The notes: generated by a model not told the origin, from the letters alone. DNA of 64,000 nt from CBDCTM01 sp965222005 (GCA_965222005.1 OZ244935.1:3286001-3350000); one strand, 5' to 3'. Counted from the stretch's first letter, positions 1 through 9,952 are shown. Made by a program: numbers and translations.

Positions 1-2
1 AA

Positions 3-116
3 CCAGTTTTTTTGAAAAAACGTAGTATTCGCAAGGATTTTGATCCCAAACAGCCAGCTACAACCATGATTTTTATTGCTAAATTTGCACGCATTTTCTA
101 CCCGCTCAAACGCTAA
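3..116 (+). CDS. C-terminal tail of an upstream gene (partial)
   Basis: An open frame enters from the left edge and stops at TAA 114-116, directly touching the ATG of lysA at 117. The 37 visible codons end in a basic tail (...ARIFYPLKR). A -7-like box (TAAATTTG, 80-87) lies inside it but lacks a matching -33 TTTG. Too little is visible to name the protein. The abutting stop and start suggest co-transcription with lysA. The open frame is short enough to be chance, so confidence is moderate. Confidence 0.45.
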   Translation, partial: PVFLKKRSIRKDFDPKQPATTMIFIAKFARIFYPLKR

Positions 117-1379
117 ATGATGAAACTGATCGATGATCATTACTACTTGTCAGGCCAAATTGACCCGCTCAAGCTTTGCCGACAGTACGAGTGTCCACTC
201 TACGTGTATGATGGCCAAAAAATAGAACAGCAGTACCAAAGCATGCTCGATGCCTTCGATGTGCCGCGCCTGCGTATCAACTATGCCTGCAAGGCGAATA
301 GCAATATAAACATACTGCGCCTCTTCCGAAGGCTTGGCGCCGGCCTTGATACGGTCTCCATTCAGGAAGTTTGGCTGGGCCTGCAGGCCGGGTTCGATCC
401 CCACGATATCATCTACACCCCAAATTGCGTTTCGATGGAGGAGATCAGCCTGGCGGTAGAGCAGGGCGTGCGCATCAATATCGATAATACATCCATCCTT
501 GAGCAGTTTGGTCATCACCATCCCGATGTGCCGGTATGTGTACGCATCAATCCTCACATCATGGCGGGTGGCAGCTCAAAAATAGCTACGGGCCATATTG
601 ATTCCAAGTTTGGCATTTCCATCCATCAGTTGCCCTTGGTGGAGCGCATCATCAAAGCTACCGGCCTCAAGGTAGAGGGCCTGCACATGCACACCGGCTC
701 CGATATCCTCGATGCGGATGTGTTTTTGCGGGGTGCAGAGATACTATTCAAAGCTGCTGAGAGCTTCAAAGAGCTTGATTTTATTGACTTTGGAAGTGGT
801 TTTAAAGTTCCTTACAGGGCCAATGATATTGCTACCGACATCAACGAGTTGGGCGAAAAGCTTTCAGAGCGCTTCAACACCTTTTGCCAAAAGTACGGCC
901 GCGAACTCTGCCTTATGTTTGAGCCGGGCAAGTTTTTGGTGAGCGAAGCAGGCTACTTTTTTGTCAAAGTAAATGTAATCAAACAAACGACCTCTACAGT
1001 ATTTGCCGGTATTGATTCGGGCCTCAACCACCTCCTCCGGCCTATGTTTTATGATGCCTATCACCATATCGTGAATGTCAGCCGCCCCAATGGCAAGCCG
1101 CGCATCTATACGGTAGTTGGCTACATCTGCGAAACCGATACCTTTGGCGTCAATCGCCGTATCCCGGAGATTTGGGAGGAAGATGTGCTGGCTATTTGCA
1201 ATGCCGGAGCCTACTGTTTTTCCATGGCTTCCAATTACAACTCCCGCTTTCGGCCTGCCGAAGTGCTGATCTATCAGGGAGAGCCGCATCTCATTCGAAG
1301 CCGGGAAACACTTGATGATCTGCTGCGCAGCCAAATTGATGTGGAAGCGCTGAAGACGGCCTCCGTTGCTCAAAAATGA
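117..1379 (+). CDS. lysA: Diaminopimelate decarboxylase (PLP fold-type III)
   Basis: Decarboxylates meso-diaminopimelate to L-lysine, the last step of the cytosolic DAP pathway. The 420-residue length fits the family. The PLP-binding lysine is K59 in the motif NYACKANSN. Further family landmarks are HMHTGSD around residue 190, the phosphate-binding stretch DFGSGFKVPY, FEPGKFLVSEAG in the C-terminal half, and CNAGAYCFSMASNYNSR near the end, the region that supplies the active-site Cys and Tyr contributed across the dimer. Two adjacent ATG codons (117 and 120) are both possible starts. It directly follows an upstream stop codon and lies 38 bp before valS, so the two may be co-transcribed. The related carboxynorspermidine decarboxylase is an alternative within the family but fits the motifs less well. 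Confidence 0.9.
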   Translation: MMKLIDDHYYLSGQIDPLKLCRQYECPLYVYDGQKIEQQYQSMLDAFDVPRLRINYACKANSNINILRLFRRLGAGLDTVSIQEVWLGLQAGFDPHDIIYTPNCVSMEEISLAVEQGVRINIDNTSILEQFGHHHPDVPVCVRINPHIMAGGSSKIATGHIDSKFGISIHQLPLVERIIKATGLKVEGLHMHTGSDILDADVFLRGAEILFKAAESFKELDFIDFGSGFKVPYRANDIATDINELGEKLSERFNTFCQKYGRELCLMFEPGKFLVSEAGYFFVKVNVIKQTTSTVFAGIDSGLNHLLRPMFYDAYHHIVNVSRPNGKPRIYTVVGYICETDTFGVNRRIPEIWEEDVLAICNAGAYCFSMASNYNSRFRPAEVLIYQGEPHLIRSRETLDDLLRSQIDVEALKTASVAQK

Positions 1380-1417
1380 TTAGAAATTAAATAGATTTTA
1401 TTAAATATATTTTAAAT

Positions 1418-4138
1418 ATGTCGCTTTCAAATCGTTACAACCCCAAAGAGATTGAGGAGAAATGGTACCAACACTGGATGGCTGCTGGATATTTTCGCTC
1501 TGTGCCTGACGAACGAGAGCCTTTTACTATCGTTATTCCTCCACCCAATGTCACCGGCATATTGCACATGGGGCATATGCTCAACAATACCATTCAGGAT
1601 ATCCTCATCCGCAAGGCAAGATTGGAAGGAAAAAACGCTTGTTGGGTACCTGGTACCGACCATGCTTCCATAGCCACTGAAGCGAAAGTAGTACGGATGT
1701 TGCGCGAACAGGGTATCAAAAAAGGAGACCTTTCGCGCGATGAATTTTTAAAGTATGCCTGGGAATGGAAGGAAAAATACGGCGGCATTATCCTCGATCA
1801 GCTCAAAAAACTGGGCGCTTCCTGCGATTGGTCGCGCACGCGATTTACTATGGAGGAAAAACTGAGCAAGGCGGTAATTAAAGTTTTTGTGGATTTGTAC
1901 AAGAAAGGCAAGGTTTATCGCGGCAAGCGTATGACTAATTGGGATCCGGAAGCCAAAACGGTACTCTCCAATGAAGAAGTCATTCACAAAGATGAAAACA
2001 GCAGGCTCGTTTATATTCGCTACCAAATCGCTGATTCGGAAGCCGATTGGATTACCATAGCCACTACCCGGCCCGAAACCATTCTTGGCGATACGGCTGT
2101 GGCGGTGCATCCGGAGGACGAGCGCTATGCCCATCTTAAGGGAAAGCAAGCCATAGTGCCGCTAATCGGGCGCGCAGTGCCGATCATTTTTGATGAGTAT
2201 GTCGATCGCGAATTTGGAACCGGTGCCCTAAAAGTGACGCCGGCCCACGATACCAATGACTTTGAAATCGGCCAGCGCCATCAGCTCGGCGTGGTAGATG
2301 TATTCAATGATGATGGTACTATGAGTGAAGCCGCACAGCTGTATCTCAACGAAGATCGTTTCAAGGTACGCAAGCTCATTGTCAAAGACCTGGAAACCGC
2401 CAGCCATATCGAAACCATTGAAGACTATCGCAACAGTGTAGGCCGCTCCGAGCGTACCAATGCCGTGGTTGAGCCGCGTCTCACCTTGCAGTGGTTTATG
2501 AAAATGAAGGAATTTGGTCAAACAGCCCTCCAGGCAGTTCGCGCGGATGAAGTTACCTTCTATCCTGCCCATTTTTGGAATATGTACCACAACTGGCTCA
2601 ATGAAGAAAATATCCGGGATTGGTGTATATCCCGCCAGCTTTGGTGGGGGCAGCGTATCCCTGCCTGGTATTTGGATGACGAAGTTTTTGTAGCGGAAAC
2701 AGCAGAAGAAGCACTCCAAATGGCACGGCAGCAAACTGGTCGCTCCAACCTTCAGCTCAGCGATTTGAAACAGGATGAAGATGTAGTGGATACCTGGTTT
2801 TCGAGCTGGCTTTGGCCGATCACCGTTTTTGACGGATTCGAAACGCAGGAGGAGTTGCGCTATTACTATCCCATCAATACTCTGGTAACTGGATGGGACA
2901 TCATGTTTTTTTGGGTAGCGCGGATGATTATGGCTGGCTATGAATATACAGAAGACCTGCTGGGGGAAGATTTTGTAAAAGACAATGGCCGACAGCCTTT
3001 CCATGATGTGTATTTCACAGGCATGGTGCGTGATGAAAAGCACAGGAAGATGAGCAAGTCGTTGGGCAATTCGCCCGATGCATTGGCGTTGATCGATCGT
3101 TATGGTGGTGATGGTGTGCGCTTTGGGATGATGCTGAGCGGATCAGCAGGTAACGATATCATCTTCGATGCCCCTTTTGATCCGGCTACTAAGCAGGTGC
3201 TTAATGAAAGCAAACTTTGTGAGCAGGGCACCAATTTTTGCAATAAAATGTGGAATGCGCTTAGGCTGTTGAAGGGATTGGAGGTAGTAGATAAGCCTAC
3301 TAATACAAAAAGTCTGGCTATCAACCGATTGGCAAGGGAGTGGTTTGAAAACAGGATGAAAGAGGTGAGGGTCGAGCTTGCCAAAAGCTTTGAAGCTTAC
3401 CGTTTTTCGGAAGCGCTGATGAGTTTGTATAAATTGAGCTGGGGCGATTTCTGCTCCTGGTATTTGGAGATGATCAAGCCAGCCTATGGTGAGCCCATTG
3501 ATCGCGAAACTTTTGAAAAAACTATTTCCTGCTTCGGAGAATTGATGACCATGTTGCATCCTTTTATGCCCTTCATCACTGAAGAGATTTGGCATCAGCT
3601 GCGCGATCGGCAGCCAGGAGATGATTGTATTGTGAGTCAATATCCGGCTGTGGAGTCATTTGATGCTACAATTATCCAGGAGGTTGGCCTTGCGCAGGAT
3701 GTAGTTTCCAAGGTGCGCGATATCCGCAATCAAAATGGTATCAAACAAAAAGAGCTGATTGCATTGTTTACAAGCGGCGGTACTTCTACATCCTTATTAG
3801 ATCGGCCAGGCCTGAAGGCTATGATTATGAAGATGGCCTACCTTTCTACAGTTGAGCCTTCATCGGAAGAAGTGGCAGGTAGTGTATCTTTCCTCTCCGG
3901 CACCCAAAAATTCCACCTGGCTATCAACAAATCAATTGATACAGAGGCCGAGCGCGAGCGGATCGAAAAAGAGCTGGAATATCAGCGCGGCTTTGTAGCG
4001 ATGATCGAAAAAAAGCTGAGTAATGACCGTTTTGTGAAAAATGCCCCGACCGCCGTTGTTGACAAAGAGCGCAAAAAGCTGGCTGACGGACAAGCCAAGA
4101 TCACCAATCTGAAAGATAGTTTGGCTAAGCTGATTTGA
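1418..4138 (+). CDS. valS: Valine-tRNA ligase
   Basis: Class I aminoacyl-tRNA synthetase that charges tRNA-Val in the cytoplasm. The HIGH-type motif appears as HMGH within PPPNVTGILHMGHMLN near residue 50, and the KMSKS loop as KMSKSLGNSPD near residue 545. The CP1 editing domain lies between them (TTRPETILGDTAVAVHP, residues ~215-230). The anticodon-binding domain follows, and a C-terminal Leu/Lys/Glu-rich coiled-coil arm (~840-906) is typical of ValRS rather than IleRS or LeuRS. Length 906 is normal for Bacteroidota. The ATG at 1418 gives the canonical start SNRYNPKEIEEKWYQHW. It ends just before a strong bidirectional terminator. Confidence 0.97.
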   Translation: MSLSNRYNPKEIEEKWYQHWMAAGYFRSVPDEREPFTIVIPPPNVTGILHMGHMLNNTIQDILIRKARLEGKNACWVPGTDHASIATEAKVVRMLREQGIKKGDLSRDEFLKYAWEWKEKYGGIILDQLKKLGASCDWSRTRFTMEEKLSKAVIKVFVDLYKKGKVYRGKRMTNWDPEAKTVLSNEEVIHKDENSRLVYIRYQIADSEADWITIATTRPETILGDTAVAVHPEDERYAHLKGKQAIVPLIGRAVPIIFDEYVDREFGTGALKVTPAHDTNDFEIGQRHQLGVVDVFNDDGTMSEAAQLYLNEDRFKVRKLIVKDLETASHIETIEDYRNSVGRSERTNAVVEPRLTLQWFMKMKEFGQTALQAVRADEVTFYPAHFWNMYHNWLNEENIRDWCISRQLWWGQRIPAWYLDDEVFVAETAEEALQMARQQTGRSNLQLSDLKQDEDVVDTWFSSWLWPITVFDGFETQEELRYYYPINTLVTGWDIMFFWVARMIMAGYEYTEDLLGEDFVKDNGRQPFHDVYFTGMVRDEKHRKMSKSLGNSPDALALIDRYGGDGVRFGMMLSGSAGNDIIFDAPFDPATKQVLNESKLCEQGTNFCNKMWNALRLLKGLEVVDKPTNTKSLAINRLAREWFENRMKEVRVELAKSFEAYRFSEALMSLYKLSWGDFCSWYLEMIKPAYGEPIDRETFEKTISCFGELMTMLHPFMPFITEEIWHQLRDRQPGDDCIVSQYPAVESFDATIIQEVGLAQDVVSKVRDIRNQNGIKQKELIALFTSGGTSTSLLDRPGLKAMIMKMAYLSTVEPSSEEVAGSVSFLSGTQKFHLAINKSIDTEAERERIEKELEYQRGFVAMIEKKLSNDRFVKNAPTAVVDKERKKLADGQAKITNLKDSLAKLI

Positions 4139-4165
4139 GAGCTGGTTTTCGATTTCCGGTAACTG

Positions 4166-4202
4166 AAAAAAGCCCCGCTGCCAATGGCAACGAGGCTTTT
4201 TT
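4166..4202. terminator. Bidirectional rho-independent terminator
   Basis: The inverted repeat AAAAAAGCC (4166-4174) and GGCTTTTTT (4194-4202) has an inner stem CTGCC/GGCA. It has an A-run on the left and a T-run on the right, so it can stop transcription from both valS (plus) and the converging T9SS gene (minus). Confidence 0.85.
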
Positions 4203-4218
4203 ATTGAAGAACAAAATA

Positions 4219-6573
4219 TTAACGCTGTACTACAAAGTACTGGCTTCTTTGTCCTTCTTCTGTATTGATATGCAGGAAGTAACCACCGGCCGGAAGCTGG
4301 CTTACATCAAATGATGCATTGGCTTTCTGCAATTGATCGTATTGACGCATATCGACTACCTTGCCGGTAAGGTCGATGAGCTTGAGCTCTACATTTTCGG
4401 AAGCATTTACCAACTCAATATCCACTGTCAGCAGTTCGCTGGCAGGGTTGGGATATACCTTGACGCTATTGTCGGCAGGCAATTGTTCTACATTCGTTTC
4501 CATCTTATTCACATTCATTCTCAGTAGCGGAACGATGTCGTGACCGAAGTTGGTAGTGCTAAGGTCGGCAGTAGGAACAAGGCGGAAATCCTCCTCACCA
4601 CCAATGTGTAGCACATGTGAGTAACGTGGGTTGGCCAATTGCTCGGTGAGCCAAACACCTGCGCTAAAGTCATAAGCCTCGCTCGCTTCAAAGAAGATAT
4701 TGTCGTCATCCTGATCGGTGGTGTATTGAACCATCAGGATGTACTCACTATTGTCATCGAGCGGAACTGGCCCAGGGTTGAGCGGATCCGAAGGATTGAG
4801 GTCAAACATCGGGATATTGAGAACGGCATTGGCCATTTCATTACCGGTAATTTCATAGGTGTTGGCACCTACTTGTTCTCTTTCGGAAGGCTGTACCAAT
4901 TGGTCGCCATTGGAATCAGTAAACTTATACAGTACAAAAAGCAGGATTTTTCCTGCATGATCCTGTGGGTTGGTAATACCAATAGTTGCACTGGTATTGA
5001 AGTTTTCATCGCCATTTACAACATAGAAATAATTACCAATCGACCAGGAGTGGGGTGCGCCATCTGCCCAAAGGGCATCAGCCGGGCGCAGTGAACGGGT
5101 TCTGCCAGTTTCTTTGGAAAATACGGTGTCGGTGACCGTATAAACGTGAGACAGGCTATTGTCAGAAGGATCAAAATCAACAGAATCAGAGGATACCGTA
5201 TAGGTGATGGTATAATCAGTAGCCAAGCCTGCCTGAGGAGCAAACAAATCAGGAAAAATCCGGTTCTCATCAAGGGAATCAGCTCCAATATCACCATAAT
5301 CTAAATCACGCGACCAGGTAGGGACGGTACCACTGGTTTCTGTTACAGTTACATTCAGCATAGTATTAGGCTGTACAGCAGAGCCTGCATTGTAAATATC
5401 GGCAATGAAGCCAAAGTCTTCTACCTGATCACTTGGCGTCTCCTTATTGGTCGGAATAGCCCACCAATTTTCCATCACGCGTAAATTGTTGCGTTCTGTT
5501 TCGATGATTTGAACATCATCCACCAGCCAGGCGTAAAAATCGCCGTCAAACACAAAACGGATGCGGGCGCTATCCTGACCAGCCAAATCCGGAATGAAAA
5601 AACGCTTTTCACTGGGTACTGAAGTTGAAGTATTGGGCTCGAGCTCTTCATTGACATTGATAGGACCAATCCAGGTATTACCACCATCCACACTCCAATA
5701 GAGATAAGTATCGCCATTCAAAGCCCGGTAAAACTGCCAGAAACGTACAGATGTAGGCGGGCAGCTGGTACAATCAATAATCGGTGAGACCAGTTCAGCT
5801 TCATATTGTGGATAAGGTGGGCCGGCGGGGAGATTATCTGGATCACCACCAGTCTGATAAAAATCGGCATCAAACATCATGTAGCCATTAGATGATGTGG
5901 GTGAAGAGATTACATAATTGCCAAATGCTCCCTGCGAACCAGTTGTAGTGAAGGTCCACAATGCAGTATCGGCACTAAGATCACTGGTTTCCCAGTCGCC
6001 AATATCTCCGTCGAAACCCCAATTCATCAATACATTAGCATTGTCTGGTTCAGCTTCGTATGCACAAACACGTACAGTACCGGAATCATCCGTCGGGGAA
6101 CCACCTGACCAAATACGGATATAATAGGTGAAATTGGGCTGTAGGTTGCCAGCAAATACGTGGATCTGGTCATCTTCAGGATCAGCAGAAGAGAAACATC
6201 CAAAAGGCAACTCAGCTGAGCCACATCCAGCGTAAATGGCCATACCAATGGCAGGTACATCCATATTGCTGTCACCAAAGTAGGCCTTGACTACCACACC
6301 ACCGGACGGTACATCTGCTCCTGTTGAGAACTTGAACCAGATGTCGTCACTAAACCAGCTGCCTGAACATACAAAGTCGGGCGCTACAGATGGTGTGCCT
6401 CCCACGGTACTTCCTTCCACAAGCACACAGGAACCTTCATCGGCAGCAAGGGTGATTTCTGTTGCACTGGGGCAATCATCATTGGCGGGTTGTGCAAAAG
6501 CGAGCACACCCATGCCTAATACAAAGGCCAGTGTCAAAAAAGATTGTAAAAAACGAATTTTCATCTTTAGCAT
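4219..6573 (-). CDS. T9SS type A sorting domain surface/secreted protein
   Basis: Secreted protein of unknown function. An N-terminal signal peptide (MKIRFLQSFLTLAFVLGMGVLAFAQ) is followed by PANDDCPSATEITL, a common start of mature T9SS cargo, and a pre-peptidase-C-like or jelly-roll region. A MAM/laminin-like lectin fold with the phrase VRFWQFYRALNGDTYLYWSVDGG (central part) suggests carbohydrate or protein binding, and a CARDB-like Ig segment follows. The last ~75 residues are a classic Por secretion tail: VKVYPNPASELL..., ...LIDLTGKVV..., ...LPAGGYFLHI..., ending QYFVVQR. Translation may begin at the fourth codon (6564), which gives the more usual MK start. A consensus promoter lies upstream. 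No enzymatic motif was recognised. Confidence 0.8.
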   Translation of the reverse strand: MLKMKIRFLQSFLTLAFVLGMGVLAFAQPANDDCPSATEITLAADEGSCVLVEGSTVGGTPSVAPDFVCSGSWFSDDIWFKFSTGADVPSGGVVVKAYFGDSNMDVPAIGMAIYAGCGSAELPFGCFSSADPEDDQIHVFAGNLQPNFTYYIRIWSGGSPTDDSGTVRVCAYEAEPDNANVLMNWGFDGDIGDWETSDLSADTALWTFTTTGSQGAFGNYVISSPTSSNGYMMFDADFYQTGGDPDNLPAGPPYPQYEAELVSPIIDCTSCPPTSVRFWQFYRALNGDTYLYWSVDGGNTWIGPINVNEELEPNTSTSVPSEKRFFIPDLAGQDSARIRFVFDGDFYAWLVDDVQIIETERNNLRVMENWWAIPTNKETPSDQVEDFGFIADIYNAGSAVQPNTMLNVTVTETSGTVPTWSRDLDYGDIGADSLDENRIFPDLFAPQAGLATDYTITYTVSSDSVDFDPSDNSLSHVYTVTDTVFSKETGRTRSLRPADALWADGAPHSWSIGNYFYVVNGDENFNTSATIGITNPQDHAGKILLFVLYKFTDSNGDQLVQPSEREQVGANTYEITGNEMANAVLNIPMFDLNPSDPLNPGPVPLDDNSEYILMVQYTTDQDDDNIFFEASEAYDFSAGVWLTEQLANPRYSHVLHIGGEEDFRLVPTADLSTTNFGHDIVPLLRMNVNKMETNVEQLPADNSVKVYPNPASELLTVDIELVNASENVELKLIDLTGKVVDMRQYDQLQKANASFDVSQLPAGGYFLHINTEEGQRSQYFVVQR

Positions 6574-6607
6574 ATTTTAATGTAATGAAATAGGTTAATT
6601 CCGAAAT

Positions 6608-6638
6608 CAAAGGTAACAAACGACAGTCACACGGCAAA
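6608..6638 (-). promoter_or_regulatory. Bacteroidota sigma-A promoter for the T9SS gene
   Basis: On the minus strand the sequence reads TTTG, exactly 19 bases, then TACCTTTG, matching the Bacteroidota consensus TTTG-N19-TAnnTTTG. It points toward the gene starting at 6573 and gives a leader of about 30 nt. Confidence 0.75.
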
Positions 6639-6920
6639 AATATCTAAAATTAGGCAGGCACATTAAAAAACTAGCACTGATAGTCGGCTAGTGGGCAAAA
6701 TAGTTGGTGTGAATGTAATAATTGTGTAAAATGGCCGGCATTCCTATCAAATAGCTGTGCTGTGGAAGTGTAAAAAAAGGCCTTCTTTATTGAATTTTTT
6801 TTGGAAAGGTTGAGGGATGAGGAGTAAGGCTGAGGCTAAGGATGGTCTTTGCCTTTACACAAATGCCTCGAACATTTTGCAGTACTACTTCTATGATTTT
6901 AATCAAATTTCACGAGGGTA
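6639..6920. other. Intergenic region, no gene seen
   Basis: About 280 bases between the promoter of the leftward T9SS gene and the 3' end of rfaE1. It is AT-rich with short A and T runs and no convincing terminator hairpin. A G/A-rich run (GAGGGATGAGGAGTAAGGCTG, 6812-6832) is the only oddity. No coding frame is supported. Confidence 0.5.
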
Positions 6921-7910
6921 TCAAATCTGCAATCGCTGCTCCCACTCCTTTTTCAACTGAGCTATATCAATTGGTACTACTCCAGTTTGTTCGCATACTT
7001 GCCCGCCAGCCAAGTTGCAAAGCCTTGCTATAGTCCCCAGCTCCAAGTTCAATGCAATGCACAGGCTGGCCAGCGCAATTACGGTATCTCCAGCTCCACA
7101 AACATCTGCCACCTGGCGAGGATGTGTATTCACCAAATCGGTTTGTCCGCCATCATCGATAAAAATTCCGTCGCTACCTAAAGTGATTAGACATTGCTGA
7201 TAGCCTAATCGGTCTCTCAATTCAGCAGCAGCCATTTCAAGTGAATCCGTTTGGGAAATTACGCGACGATTTAATGCGGCACATACTTCTCTTAAATTGG
7301 GCTTGAATAGGGCAACATGGCGATATTCAAAAAAATTATCGTATTTGGGATCTACTGCTACCGGAATATGTTTACGTTTTGCCAGATCCAGCACAGCAGC
7401 GATGAGCCCGCTAGTAAGGACTCCCTTATTGTAATCCTGCAATAATATGACATCCATGGCTTCCTGTTTGAGCAGCTGTTTAACGGCATCAATAAGCTGC
7501 GCTTCCGTTTGCAGGTCTATGGGGTTTTCCTGCTCATGGTCGATGCGGATTAATTGTTGATCACCCGCCAAAACTCGTGTTTTAGATGTAGTAAGCCGAT
7601 TAGGCAGCTGAAGGAGATATTGCGGATCAATATTGTAAGCTGGAAGCATTTGCGATAATTCAACCCCCGTTGTATCATCGCCGGTTACTCCAAAAAGGAA
7701 TGGAGTAGCTCCCAGTGCGCGAAGGTTGAGTGCCACATTGGCGGCACCGCCAGGGCGCTTATCGAGGCTTTGCTGTCGTAGTATCGGTACGGGTGCTTCT
7801 GGCGACATGCGCTCTCTGCTACCGCTCAGGTAGGCATCCACCATTACATCGCCAATCACCATGACTTTGAGTTGGGAGAAGGCTTGAAAGATTTGTTGAA
7901 CAGGTTTCAT
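6921..7910 (-). CDS. rfaE1: D-glycero-beta-D-manno-heptose-7-phosphate kinase (PfkB family)
   Basis: Phosphorylates heptose 7-phosphate at C1 in the ADP-heptose branch of lipopolysaccharide core synthesis. The start resembles HldE/RfaE1 proteins: VMVIGDVMVDAYLSGSRERMSPEAPVP (~residues 17-43), followed by GGAANVALNLRALGA. The PfkB signature DVCGAGDTVIA near residue 270 carries the catalytic Asp. At 329 residues it is the kinase domain alone; the nucleotidyltransferase half of bifunctional HldE is absent, as in Bacteroidota where it is a separate gene. It is the last gene of a leftward operon, 21 bp after waaA, which also acts on the inner core. Another PfkB sugar kinase is possible but less likely given the motif and context. 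Confidence 0.88.
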   Translation of the reverse strand: MKPVQQIFQAFSQLKVMVIGDVMVDAYLSGSRERMSPEAPVPILRQQSLDKRPGGAANVALNLRALGATPFLFGVTGDDTTGVELSQMLPAYNIDPQYLLQLPNRLTTSKTRVLAGDQQLIRIDHEQENPIDLQTEAQLIDAVKQLLKQEAMDVILLQDYNKGVLTSGLIAAVLDLAKRKHIPVAVDPKYDNFFEYRHVALFKPNLREVCAALNRRVISQTDSLEMAAAELRDRLGYQQCLITLGSDGIFIDDGGQTDLVNTHPRQVADVCGAGDTVIALASLCIALNLELGTIARLCNLAGGQVCEQTGVVPIDIAQLKKEWEQRLQI

Positions 7911-7931
7911 GTTGCCGTAAAAGTAGCCTTT

Positions 7932-9170
7932 TTATACAAGCTCTTTCAGATAGGTAGTAATCTTTTCAGTAGCGCCGCGATGTGTAATCAGATAAGAGCG
8001 AGCAGCTTGAGCCGCTTCCTGCCGATGATTTTTGTCTTTCCAATTTTCTAATACGTTAGTCAGACTGGCAACATCACGAACACAGTATGCGGCTCCATTT
8101 TGAACAAACTGCCGGGCCTCTTCAAATTTTTGGTAATTAGGGCCAAACAGCATTGGTAGTCCGTAAGCTGCAGCCTCGAGGGTATTGTGTATTCCCTTTC
8201 CAAATCCACCCCCGATAAAGGCTAAAGTGCCGTATCGATAGATTTTCGCCAAAAGCCCGACGTTGTCGATCAGCAAAATTTGATAGTCCGAAAATGGTTG
8301 TGAAGGATCAGCTTTAGAATAGCGCAAAACAGCGGTGGGCATGCTTTGTTCGATCTGTTGCAAATGCGATTCACTGATGTCATGTGGTGCTATAATGATT
8401 TTCCAATTCCATTCTGGATTTTGAGTTAAAAAGTCAACGAGCATTTGCTCTTCCTGTGGCCAGCTGCTGCCGCAAATAAGACATGCTTTTCCTTCAACAA
8501 AATTGGCTATCGCGGGCAATTCTTCATTATCCTGGGCGATGCTGAGCACCCGGTCGATACGCGTGTCGCCTGCAATGCTGACTTTTTGATAATTGTGTTG
8601 CTTGAGCAGCTCAGCGGATTCCCGATTTTGAACAAAAAGATGATTAAAAGTATGAAGCACTTCTTTGTAGGGACCACCATACCATCTGAAAAAGGCTTGT
8701 GCGGGGCGAAAAAGAGCACTTACCAGCAAGCAGGGAATACCCCGTTGTTGAGCGGCTTGCAAATGCCGTAGCCAAAAATCATATTTTACGAAGATGACAA
8801 GCTGGGGCTGCACAATATTCAGAAAGCGGCGGGCATTTGTAGCCGTATCGGCAGGCAAATAGCATACATGATCGACCACCGGATAGTTTTTGCGGATCAT
8901 ATAACCGGAAGGGGAGAAGAAGCTCAATACGAGCTGCCAGTGAGGATATTGGCGGCGAAATGTTTCTAAAATTGGGCGACCCTGCTCAAATTCGCCCAGC
9001 GAAGCGCAGTGCATCCAAAGCGTAGGCATTCCCTTTTGCACAGCAGCTTCTAGTAGTTGCCAATTGTGCTGCCTCCCCTGCCGCCAGGCACGGGCTTTTG
9101 GCCGGAAGGAGGCCACCAGCCAGATGGCCAGACTATAGATGCGGATTACCAGGTCGTAGAGCCACCACAT
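7932..9170 (-). CDS. waaA: 3-deoxy-D-manno-octulosonic acid (Kdo) transferase
   Basis: Transfers Kdo from CMP-Kdo to lipid A precursor at the inner membrane (GT-B fold). An N-terminal membrane anchor (LYDLVIRIYSLAIWLVASF) precedes WMHCASLGEFEQGRPI, which holds the catalytic Glu and the GEF block typical of WaaA. The C-terminal half carries the nucleotide-binding signature HNTLEAAAYGLPMLFGPNY around residue 330. The length of 412 is usual. It lies between a small outer membrane protein gene (12 bp upstream) and rfaE1 (21 bp downstream) in one leftward operon, consistent with a shared role in outer-leaflet lipid assembly. Confidence 0.93.
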   Translation of the reverse strand: MWWLYDLVIRIYSLAIWLVASFRPKARAWRQGRQHNWQLLEAAVQKGMPTLWMHCASLGEFEQGRPILETFRRQYPHWQLVLSFFSPSGYMIRKNYPVVDHVCYLPADTATNARRFLNIVQPQLVIFVKYDFWLRHLQAAQQRGIPCLLVSALFRPAQAFFRWYGGPYKEVLHTFNHLFVQNRESAELLKQHNYQKVSIAGDTRIDRVLSIAQDNEELPAIANFVEGKACLICGSSWPQEEQMLVDFLTQNPEWNWKIIIAPHDISESHLQQIEQSMPTAVLRYSKADPSQPFSDYQILLIDNVGLLAKIYRYGTLAFIGGGFGKGIHNTLEAAAYGLPMLFGPNYQKFEEARQFVQNGAAYCVRDVASLTNVLENWKDKNHRQEAAQAARSYLITHRGATEKITTYLKELV

Positions 9171-9182
9171 GCTTTTGCCGGA

Positions 9183-9950
9183 TCAGTAATAAATGGTGTC
9201 TGCCTGGCCTATATAGAATGGCAAAAACCAGCCAACTTTGAAGCCGAATGTAAGATCAAGACGGTTATCACTTTCAATGCTTCGGGTATCAAAATTGAAA
9301 TCGCGGCGGCTTTTAGTAAAAGCTTGCCGGAACTCCAGGCCAGCATGAAAATTGACGAGCCGATTGGTGCTAAGTAGTTGATAACCAATGTATTGGGTGA
9401 GTGCCAGGCCATTGGAAAGGCGGTCGTATCCCTTTTTGTATTCACTGTCGAGCTGAGGAACAAAGGACTGTGGGTCGTCCTGTATGCGTATTTTGTGTTG
9501 AAGCATACCCAGCCCCAGCGTCAGCCGGATACCTGAGCGTTTGTTGTGCTGAGACAAGCTGATAAGTTTACCTGCCAATCCTCCTATGTAGAGTCCGCGC
9601 TCGCGCAGCACCACATTGGCATAGCTGCGCGTATTGCCAATAATACCTCCATCAGGTGTGCGGAGGTTGGCAAGCACATCTTCCTTTACATTTCTGCCAA
9701 ACAATAGAGCGCTTTCGAGGCCAAAGATGAGGTTGTTTTGGGTAATAAAGTCTAGCTCCAGGCCGAGGTCAAAGGCATTGCCATATCGGTCAGCCAGGTC
9801 GCCACCGGGAATGTGCCCCCCATAGGTAATGCCAGCCAGTAGCACGCTGCCGGCATTGGTGTCGGCATCGTATTCTTCTTGGGCGGCGCTCCCCGAAGGG
9901 TTAAAGAGCAGGCAGATCAGCAGGGTGGTGGTACAAAGCTGTTGGATCAT
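9183..9950 (-). CDS. Small outer membrane beta-barrel protein, function unknown
   Basis: A 255-residue protein with an N-terminal signal peptide (MIQQLCTTTLLICLLFNPSGSAAQ). The mature part alternates polar and aromatic residues, with many Gly and Tyr and repeated short amphipathic strands. It ends in LDLTFGFKVGWFLPFYIGQADTIYY, as expected of an 8- to 10-stranded outer membrane barrel. No recognised enzymatic motif. It is first in the operon with waaA and rfaE1, so a link to envelope biogenesis is possible but inferred only from position. The promoter ends only three bases before the ATG, which implies a leaderless or nearly leaderless mRNA, or a later start. Confidence 0.7.
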   Translation of the reverse strand: MIQQLCTTTLLICLLFNPSGSAAQEEYDADTNAGSVLLAGITYGGHIPGGDLADRYGNAFDLGLELDFITQNNLIFGLESALLFGRNVKEDVLANLRTPDGGIIGNTRSYANVVLRERGLYIGGLAGKLISLSQHNKRSGIRLTLGLGMLQHKIRIQDDPQSFVPQLDSEYKKGYDRLSNGLALTQYIGYQLLSTNRLVNFHAGLEFRQAFTKSRRDFNFDTRSIESDNRLDLTFGFKVGWFLPFYIGQADTIYY

Positions 9951-9952
9951 AG